NCBI GenBank assembly: GCA_025356335.1
Contig: JANXUF010000145.1
Span: 1 to 64,000, forward strand
Source of the DNA: Actinomycetes bacterium
GTDB taxonomy: Bacteria > Actinomycetota > Acidimicrobiia > Acidimicrobiales > Ilumatobacteraceae
DNA: 64,000 bases
Reading direction: 5' to 3'
Shown here: positions 58,570 through 64,000 of the stretch, in pieces
How positions within the stretch are numbered: position 1 is the first letter of the stretch
How the letters are laid out: the number at the start of each line of letters is the position of its first letter
The notes under the pieces: generated by a model
What the model saw: only the letters and a program-made list of their open reading frames with translations
Databases searched by the model: none
What the model was told of the DNA's origin: nothing
Made by a program: the position numbers and the translations under genes

Positions 58570-59714
58570 GCCTCACCGAACTGATCGACGAGTCGGCGGT
58601 CATCGTCTGCTCCGGCTCCGGCGGGGTCGGCAAGACGACGATCGCCGCGGTCATCGCTATCGAGGCTGCCAAACGCGGCAGGCGGTCGGTCGTCGTGACG
58701 ATCGACCCTGCGAGGCGTCTTGCGGATGCTCTCGGCCTCGACAACCTGACGAACGAACCTCAAGTCGTGGCGATTCCCGGTTCTCCGGCCTCGTTCTCCG
58801 CGCTGATGCTCGACACAGCCGCAACCTTCGACGAGCTCGTGCACCGATATTCGGTCGACTCCACCCAGGCCGAGAAGATCCTCGCCAACCGTTTCTATCG
58901 CAACGTGACCGGCGCGCTGTCCGGCACGCAGGAGTACATGGCGGCCGAGAAGCTCTTTGCGTTGCATCACGACGAGCGCTTCGACCTGGTCGTCGTCGAC
59001 ACCCCGCCGACACGCAACGCCCTCGACTTCCTCGACGCCCCCGGACGACTGACCCGCTTCCTCGACCACCGGATCTACCGGGCGTTGACGACGCCGACCC
59101 GTCTGGGCCTGAAGATCGCCAACGTCGCCGCCCAGACGGTCCTGAAGACGATCGGGCGCATCGTCGGCGGAGACGTCATTGCCGACGTCATCGCCTTCTT
59201 CCAGGCGTTCGAAGGGATGGAAGGCGGTTTCAAACAGCGTGCCACCGAGGTCATCGAGTTGCTGCACTCCGACACGACGCACTTCGTACTCGTCGCCTCG
59301 CCGCGTTCCGACACGATCACCGAGGCGTGTTTCTTCGCCGACCGCCTGAACGAGCAGGGCCTGCGGGTCTCCGGCGTCGTCGTCAACCGCCTCTACCCGC
59401 TGTTCGCCGAAACATCCGGTGCCGCCGAAACCCCAGACACGTCCGACTCCCCGACGACGACCTCCTCCGACGCCGCCACCAGCGCCAGGGGCGCTCCCAA
59501 GAGGACCACCGATGCCTCCGAGCAGGCACTCCGTGACAACCTGACCGAATTGCGAGGCGTCGCCGCCGAAGAACGGGCGGTCCTTGCCCCATTGCTGGCC
59601 GTGGCTCCGATCGCCGCGCTGGCGGAGATTCCACTCCTCGACCACGACATCCACGACCTCGAAGGACTCGGCATCATCGGCGGCCATCTGCTGGTCGACG
59701 TCACCCGAGTATGA
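58566..59714 (+). CDS. ArsA/Get3-like ATPase, second of pair
   Basis: A 382-aa ATPase with CSGSGGVGKTTIAAVIA, TIDPARRLADALG and VVDTPPTRNALDFLD, hallmarks of the Get3 family. A helical region (RFYRNVTGALSGTQEYMAAEKLF) matches the client-binding part. An Ala/Thr/Ser-rich insert (about 300-335) interrupts the C-terminal part. It probably pairs with the product of the gene before it as a heterodimer. The last codons are shared with the repeat copy at 59703. Confidence 0.9.
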   Translation: MSLTELIDESAVIVCSGSGGVGKTTIAAVIAIEAAKRGRRSVVVTIDPARRLADALGLDNLTNEPQVVAIPGSPASFSALMLDTAATFDELVHRYSVDSTQAEKILANRFYRNVTGALSGTQEYMAAEKLFALHHDERFDLVVVDTPPTRNALDFLDAPGRLTRFLDHRIYRALTTPTRLGLKIANVAAQTVLKTIGRIVGGDVIADVIAFFQAFEGMEGGFKQRATEVIELLHSDTTHFVLVASPRSDTITEACFFADRLNEQGLRVSGVVVNRLYPLFAETSGAAETPDTSDSPTTTSSDAATSARGAPKRTTDASEQALRDNLTELRGVAAEERAVLAPLLAVAPIAALAEIPLLDHDIHDLEGLGIIGGHLLVDVTRV

Positions 59715-59770
59715 ACGCGACCGCTACCGTCACCAGCGCACTCGGCTGTTGCACGGCCACTCGGGTCATG
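59703..59770. repeat. Intergenic palindromic repeat family 1, copy C
   Basis: ACCCGAGTATGA... with CAGCGCACTCGG and GGCCACTCGGGT resembles copies at 13978 and 41680 but is shorter and less regular. It begins inside the last codons of the ATPase gene. Confidence 0.5.
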
Positions 59771-59801
59771 GCGCGATCTGGGGCGACCGAGACGATGTTG
59801 C

Positions 59802-59807
59802 TAGCCT
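59802..59807 (+). promoter_or_regulatory. Leaderless -10 for receiver protein
   Basis: TAGCCT, 6 nt before the GTG at 59814; no Shine-Dalgarno. Confidence 0.5.
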
Positions 59808-59813
59808 CACAGC

Positions 59814-60239
59814 GTGCACATACTGATCGCCGCCGACGCTGAACGGGTCATCAACGAGATCACGTCGGCGCTGCAGCAACCCGGCACCACCTTCGGCGTC
59901 TGCCACGACGGTCGCTTCGTCTCGCCGGCGGTTGCCAAACGGGTGCCGGACCTGGTGATCACCGACCTGCAGATCGGGTCGATGGGTGGCATGGCGGTGA
60001 CGATGGCGCTGCGACTCGACGAATCGGGCGGGCGGTTACAGCACGTTCCGATCATCATGCTGCTCGACCGCAGAGCCGACGTGCACCTCGCCAGGCGCAG
60101 CGGTGCCGACGGCTGGCTGGTCAAGCCGCTCGACGCCTTCCGTTTGCACACTGCAGTGCGCACTGTTCTGGAAGGCAAATCGTATTTCGAGGGGATCTCC
60201 ACGAAAATTGGTGACCAGCAACCGGCGGCAGCCGGATAG
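59814..60239 (+). CDS. Stand-alone receiver-domain protein
   Basis: A 141-aa CheY-like domain without an output domain. The phospho-acceptor Asp is in LVITDLQIGSMGG and the Lys in GWLVKPLDAF. The acidic pair at the N-terminus is reduced (ILIAADAERV), and the Thr/Ser after strand 4 is Leu (IIMLLDRR), so phosphorylation may be altered. GTG at 59814 follows TAGCCT by 6 nt. No kinase nearby; partner unknown. Confidence 0.85.
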   Translation: MHILIAADAERVINEITSALQQPGTTFGVCHDGRFVSPAVAKRVPDLVITDLQIGSMGGMAVTMALRLDESGGRLQHVPIIMLLDRRADVHLARRSGADGWLVKPLDAFRLHTAVRTVLEGKSYFEGISTKIGDQQPAAAG

Positions 60240-60252
60240 CATCGGTGTGCCT

Positions 60253-60330
60253 CGGGGTGTAGCGCAGCTTGGTTAGCGTGCCACGTTCGGGACGTGGAGG
60301 CCGGAGGTTCAAATCCTCTCACCCCGACCA
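60253..60330 (+). tRNA. tRNA-Pro (anticodon CGG)
   Basis: Complete cloverleaf: acceptor CGGGGTG/CACCCCG, D-stem GCGC/GCGT, anticodon stem CCACG/CGTGG with loop TTCGGGA (CGG, reads CCG), T-arm GGAGG-TTCAAAT-CCTCT, discriminator A and an encoded CCA. 78 nt. Confidence 0.97.
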
Positions 60331-60332
60331 GG

Positions 60333-60391
60333 GCCTCCCTCGTCGACAGGTTCGCAAGGACCGATCGGCGAGGGAGGCTTTCGTCTTTTTT
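60333..60391 (+). terminator. Rho-independent terminator behind tRNA-Pro
   Basis: GCCTCCCTCG pairs with CGAGGGAGGC (10 bp) around a 26-base loop, followed by TTTCGTCTTTTTT. Confidence 0.85.
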
Positions 60392-60432
60392 GGCAGAGCG
60401 AGTAGATTCTGGCGTTCGAGGCGGAGGTCGAA

Positions 60433-61461
60433 GTGCGAGAGATGGTCGTCTTTTCAGGAAGCGCTCACCGACAGTTGGCCAAGGACATCTGCGATCGCGT
60501 CGGTGTGCCGCTGTCGCCGACCAGCGTGCAGCGTTACAGCAACGACTGCCTGCAGGTGCAACTCGGGGCGAACTGCCGCCAGCGCGATGTCTACGTCATC
60601 CAACCGCTCGTGCCGCCGACGCAGGAGAGCCTGATGGAGCTGCTGTTGATGCTCGACGCAGCTCGCGGTGCCTCTGCCGGCCAGATCACGGCGGTGATCC
60701 CGCACTACGCCTACGCCCGATCCGACAAGAAGGATGCCTCGCGCATCTCGATCGGCGGCCGCCTCGTCGCCGACCTCATCGTCGCCGCCGGCGCCACCCG
60801 GGTGATCACGATGGCATTGCATGCGCCGCAGGTCCATGGCTTCTTCAGCGTGCCGGTCGACCATCTGACAGCGATCGGCGTCTTGGCCCAGTACTTCCGC
60901 AGCCGCGATCTGTCGTCGACGGTCGTCGTCTCCCCTGACCTCGGCAATGCCAAGACGGCCACCCAGTTCGCCCGCCTGCTCGGCGTGCCGGTTGCAGCCG
61001 GCAGTAAACGACGGTTGGCGGACGACCGGGTGGTGATCGACGCAATCGTCGGCGAGGTCAGTGGCATGCGGGCCATCGTCCTCGACGACGAGATCGCCAC
61101 TGGCGGTTCGATCGTCGAGTTGCTCGACCGACTGCAGGACGCAGGATGTCGCGGTGTATCGGTTGCCTGCACGCACGGCCTGTTCGTCGGTCCGGCGGTG
61201 CAGCGGCTGAGTGGTCATCCGGCGATCACCGAGGTCGTCACCACCGACACCGTGCCGGCACCCGCCGGCTGGCCGGAACTGCAGGTGTGCTCGATCGCCC
61301 AGCTGTTTGCAGAAGCGATCAGGCGGTGTCACCTCGGCGAGTCCGTGAGCAGCCTGTTCGACGGCGTCGACCCGGCGTATGCGCCGCCACAGCAGCTCGT
61401 ACTGCCGAGCGACTTCACCGAACACGCCCCGCGAAGCGGAGACGATCACGCCCCGGAGTGA
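60433..61461 (+). CDS. prs: Ribose-phosphate pyrophosphokinase
   Basis: Makes PRPP from ribose 5-phosphate and ATP. Seen: MVVFSGSAHRQLAKDI, YARSDKKDASRISIGGRLVADL (flexible loop and ATP site), and the PRPP loop VLDDEIATGGSIVEL. 342 aa, some 25 longer than usual, mostly at the C-terminus. GTG at 60433 with GGAGG 5 nt upstream; ATG at 60442 is the alternative. Confidence 0.93.
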   Translation: MREMVVFSGSAHRQLAKDICDRVGVPLSPTSVQRYSNDCLQVQLGANCRQRDVYVIQPLVPPTQESLMELLLMLDAARGASAGQITAVIPHYAYARSDKKDASRISIGGRLVADLIVAAGATRVITMALHAPQVHGFFSVPVDHLTAIGVLAQYFRSRDLSSTVVVSPDLGNAKTATQFARLLGVPVAAGSKRRLADDRVVIDAIVGEVSGMRAIVLDDEIATGGSIVELLDRLQDAGCRGVSVACTHGLFVGPAVQRLSGHPAITEVVTTDTVPAPAGWPELQVCSIAQLFAEAIRRCHLGESVSSLFDGVDPAYAPPQQLVLPSDFTEHAPRSGDDHAPE

Positions 61462-61495
61462 CCCGAGCAGTACCCGACCCGACCCGACCGAAAGC

Positions 61496-61501
61496 TAGGT
61501 T
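61496..61501 (+). promoter_or_regulatory. Leaderless -10 for acyl-CoA dehydrogenase
   Basis: TAGGTT, 8 nt before the ATG at 61510. Confidence 0.45.
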
Positions 61502-61509
61502 GCTTTTCG

Positions 61510-62646
61510 ATGAACGAAGTGATCGAGGTCGACGAATTCCGTTCACGCGCCGACAGTTGGCTGCAGGCCAACAGACAACACGCCCCACGTGACTACGGGG
61601 CGATCTGTCCCCCGGATCTGATCGATGCAGGAGTCGGCTGGCAGAAATTGTTGTTCGAGGCCGGCCTTGCCGGCATCCACTGGCCGAAGGAATTCGGTGG
61701 TCAGGGACTGACGAACATCCATCAGGCTGCATGGATCGAACTGTGCGCCCTCAGCGGAGTGCCACCATTCCTCAACATGGTCGGACTGTTGCTCGCCGGC
61801 GGAGCGATCATGCGCTATGGAACTGCGCAGCAGCAATCGCAGCACCTGCTGTCGACACTTGACGCGACCCGCGTGTGGTGCCAATTGTTCAGCGAGCCCG
61901 GCGCCGGGAGCGATCTGGGCAGTCTGTCGACCATCGCCGAGCGTGACGGCGAGCGGTACATCATCAACGGCCAGAAGGTGTGGTGCAGCGGCGGCCGGTA
62001 CAGCGACTGGGGCATCCTCATGGCGCGCACGAACCGCGACGCCGGGAAACACGACGGCATTTCGTTCTTCCTGTTTCCGATGGATCTGCCTGGCGTCGAG
62101 ATCCGTCCGCTCAAGCAGATCACCGGTGAGGCCGAATTCGACGAGGTCTTCTTCACCGACGTCTCGCTGCCGGCAGACCAACTGCTCGGGCCGCTCGACG
62201 GCGGCTGGGGCGTCGGCATGGCGGTACTGACGAGTGAACGCGGCCACATCGGCGCGAGCGTGATCGGTCTGGAACGGCGCTTGGAGTCGATGGCCTCCTT
62301 GGCTTCTGGCAGGTCGCTGACGGCGATGCAACGTCACGACCTCACGGGTCTGCTGTCGCGCGGCAAGGCCTTCAAGGCAATGGGTCAACGCCAAGGTCCC
62401 GACGCATCCACGGCGTCGTCGCTGATGAAGTTGGGGATCACCGAGATGATGTTCGACTCTGCGACGCTTGCCGCTGATCTCGCCGGTGCCGAAGCGATGC
62501 TCGAGGGTCCGTCGTCGTACGGCGTGCTGGCGGCAACCGGCGGTCGGATCGCCGGCGGTACCAGCCAGGTGCAACGCAACATCATCGGCGAACGACTGCT
62601 CGGTCTGCCGCGTGAGCCACGACCGCGGCCTGGCCCCCCGTCGTGA
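61510..62646 (+). CDS. Acyl-CoA dehydrogenase
   Basis: A 378-aa FAD enzyme that introduces an alpha-beta double bond into an acyl-CoA. Seen: WPKEFGGQGLTNIHQAAW, QLFSEPGAGSDLGSL (FAD/substrate motif), KVWCSGGRYSDWGILMAR, and GGTSQVQRNIIGERLLGLP at the end. It is of the FadE type common in actinobacteria, where steroid or lipid catabolism paralogues are frequent; substrate is unknown. Its stop overlaps the MazG-like gene start (GTGA). Confidence 0.9.
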   Translation: MNEVIEVDEFRSRADSWLQANRQHAPRDYGAICPPDLIDAGVGWQKLLFEAGLAGIHWPKEFGGQGLTNIHQAAWIELCALSGVPPFLNMVGLLLAGGAIMRYGTAQQQSQHLLSTLDATRVWCQLFSEPGAGSDLGSLSTIAERDGERYIINGQKVWCSGGRYSDWGILMARTNRDAGKHDGISFFLFPMDLPGVEIRPLKQITGEAEFDEVFFTDVSLPADQLLGPLDGGWGVGMAVLTSERGHIGASVIGLERRLESMASLASGRSLTAMQRHDLTGLLSRGKAFKAMGQRQGPDASTASSLMKLGITEMMFDSATLAADLAGAEAMLEGPSSYGVLAATGGRIAGGTSQVQRNIIGERLLGLPREPRPRPGPPS

Positions 62647-63014
62647 TTCCCGATTCGTCACCGGGCGCCGGCGTGCAGACGACGAGCGCGTCCGACACGT
62701 CGACAGCGAGGGGTTCCGACATGTCGATGACACTTGCTGCGCTGCAGGACGTGATCGAGCGGACATACGGCTTGCGGGACCGTTCGCGCGGGGTGTCGAC
62801 GAGCGTTGCCTGGTTGTGCGAGGAGGTCGGCGAACTCGCCCAGGCGATCCGTAAGGGGACGGCGGCGCAGCAACGCCACGAATTCGCCGACGTTGTTGCC
62901 TGGGTGGTTTCGCTCGCCAACCAGATGGATGTCGATCTCGCCGAAGCCGTCAGCGGTCGCTACGCAGCAGGCTGTCCGCGCTGCGGGACAGTCCCCTGCT
63001 CGTGCCCGATGTAG
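62643..63014 (+). CDS. MazG-like nucleotide pyrophosphohydrolase with Cys-rich tail
   Basis: A 123-aa protein with the MazG EExxE...ExxD layout: CEEVGELAQAI and HEFADVVAWVVSLAN. The first 28 residues are unstructured. The C-terminus holds CPRCGTVPCSC, a likely zinc site, not common in the family. Start GTG at 62643 overlaps the preceding stop; the domain itself begins near the ATG at residue 28. House-cleaning of non-canonical NTPs is the family role. Confidence 0.85.
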   Translation: MIPDSSPGAGVQTTSASDTSTARGSDMSMTLAALQDVIERTYGLRDRSRGVSTSVAWLCEEVGELAQAIRKGTAAQQRHEFADVVAWVVSLANQMDVDLAEAVSGRYAAGCPRCGTVPCSCPM

Positions 63015-63070
63015 CGGTCGGCCCCGATGGCAGACATACAGATGGCTCACGCAGATGGCTCACCAAACAG

Positions 63071-63613
63071 ATGACTGACGCTGCGCCGATCACCCCCGGC
63101 TACGACGCTGGCGGTGTCACCGCGTTCTACGAGATGAACGGCTCGACGTATCGCAATCCGCATGAGGACGAGGTCCGCTCGACCCTCCGCCTCGCCGTCG
63201 AACAGTGGCACCTCGCCCTCGACGACGTGCTCGATCTGGCATGCGGCAGCGGTGAAGCAACACTCGAGCTACGTGACCTTGGCGCGTCGGAGGTCACCGG
63301 CATCGACCCATACACGCAGGCCGCGTACTTCGATCGCACCGGTTCCACGGCCGAGTCGCTGACGTTCGCCGATGTCGGCGACGGCGCGTTGGAAGGCCGC
63401 AGCTATTCACTCGTCGTCTGCAGCTACGCGCTGCACCTCTGCGAGCTATCACGTCTCGCCGCCGTCTGCATCGCCCTCGTCCGTGTCGCTCCGGCGTTGC
63501 TGATCCTCAGTCCACACAAGCGCCCGGTGATCAAACAGGGATGGGGATGGGCGCCGCCCGAGGAATTCGTCCACCGGCGCGTGCACGCTCGCCTTCACCG
63601 CTCACTCCTCTGA
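63071..63613 (+). CDS. SAM-dependent methyltransferase
   Basis: A 180-aa class I methyltransferase: DVLDLACGSGEATLEL (motif I), VTGIDPYTQAAYF, and YSLVVCSYALHLCE. The catalytic domain is short. ATG at 63071 is preceded by two similar ATGGCTCAC sequences at 63042 and 63055 in other frames. The stop codon is the first triplet of a 17-bp tandem repeat. Substrate unknown. Confidence 0.85.
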   Translation: MTDAAPITPGYDAGGVTAFYEMNGSTYRNPHEDEVRSTLRLAVEQWHLALDDVLDLACGSGEATLELRDLGASEVTGIDPYTQAAYFDRTGSTAESLTFADVGDGALEGRSYSLVVCSYALHLCELSRLAAVCIALVRVAPALLILSPHKRPVIKQGWGWAPPEEFVHRRVHARLHRSLL

Positions 63614-63654
63614 CCGCGCCTCTCCTTTGACCGCGCCTCTCCTTTGACCGCGCC
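63611..63654. repeat. 17-bp tandem repeat starting on a stop codon
   Basis: TGACCGCGCCTCTCCTT at 63611 and 63628, plus a 10-base third copy at 63645. The first TGA is the methyltransferase stop. The layout resembles the selA-selB repeat, with a different sequence. Confidence 0.8.
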
Positions 63655-63656
63655 CC

Positions 63657-63730
63657 AATCGAGCATTTCAGTGACGGATGAAGCTGAACGACTATTTGCC
63701 TCACGGCGTCGGGCGTGTTCCTACTCGACA
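63657..63730. repeat. Intergenic palindromic repeat family 2, copy E
   Basis: AATCGAGCATTTC, GAACGACTATTTGCCTCACG, GGCGTCGGGCGTGTTCCTACTCG match 47050-47122 in order, at roughly 70 percent by eye. Between convergent genes. Confidence 0.55.
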
Positions 63731-63752
63731 ACAACGCCCGCGGACCAGCGAG

Positions 63753-64000
<248 letters not shown>

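Overview
The window reads as a chromosomal segment of a high-GC actinobacterium, most likely of the class Acidimicrobiia (Ilumatobacter-like). This is inferred from gene content and not from a marker-gene comparison. Pointers are the rex-hemA-hemC-hemD order, an mshA-like mycothiol glycosyltransferase beside a YbjN-type gene, a GlnR-type orphan regulator beside glnA, paired Get3/ArsA ATPases as in mycobacteria, and start codons that repeatedly lie 6 to 8 nt after a TANNNT hexamer with no Shine-Dalgarno, the usual leaderless layout of actinobacteria. No insertion sequence, phage or CRISPR array was seen. Most of the window is core metabolism.

Left part (1-13656): one tightly packed minus-strand directon of 14 genes runs from 11030 off the left edge. 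It encodes a three-TM membrane protein, a 2[4Fe-4S] ferredoxin, a split b6f-type cytochrome b (cytochrome b6 plus subunit IV), a Rieske protein, a di-heme cytochrome c, another membrane protein, and then nuoA-B-C-D, a lipoprotein, nuoE and nuoF (cut by the edge). A monoheme membrane cytochrome c diverges from it, followed by a menJ-like menaquinone reductase. A quinol-oxidising bc complex and complex I thus appear to be one transcription unit, with a Rex-like inverted repeat at the presumed promoter.

Tetrapyrrole part (14066-26535): hemB-hemL-ABC ATPase-ABC permease and rex-hemA-hemC-hemD, both on the minus strand, with a membrane-anchored beta-sandwich protein and a large secreted propeller/Ig-like protein between. 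A good Rex operator overlaps the rex promoter, tying heme synthesis to the NADH/NAD ratio as the respiratory directon may also be.

Middle (26720-48842): a 7-TM protein, an acyl-CoA synthetase, a 28-residue membrane peptide, SAM hydrolase, proC, YbjN and mshA, a DUF885 protein, an XRE regulator, a MoaD/ThiS-like protein, a phosphoglycerate-mutase-like phosphatase, a YgjP-like metallopeptidase, MFS transporters, the nitrogen cluster glnII-glnA-glnR, an orphan DNA methyltransferase coupled to a PLP decarboxylase, DinB, a 51-residue membrane protein, tag, ridA, a thioredoxin-like lipoprotein and an erpA-type A-carrier.

Right part (48995-64000): mrp; the selenocysteine genes selD, selA and selB (tRNA-Sec not in the window); fxsA; an NfeD-type protein with an alpha/beta hydrolase, divergent from two ArsA/Get3-like ATPases across a palindromic GGAGG; a degenerate receiver protein; tRNA-Pro(CGG) with a terminator; prs; an acyl-CoA dehydrogenase; a MazG-like enzyme; a methyltransferase; and the 3' part of asd. 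Three families of intergenic palindromic repeats (at 13978/41680/59703, 47050/63657 and 12262/33260) and two 17-bp tandem repeats that start on stop codons are the main unexplained non-coding structures.
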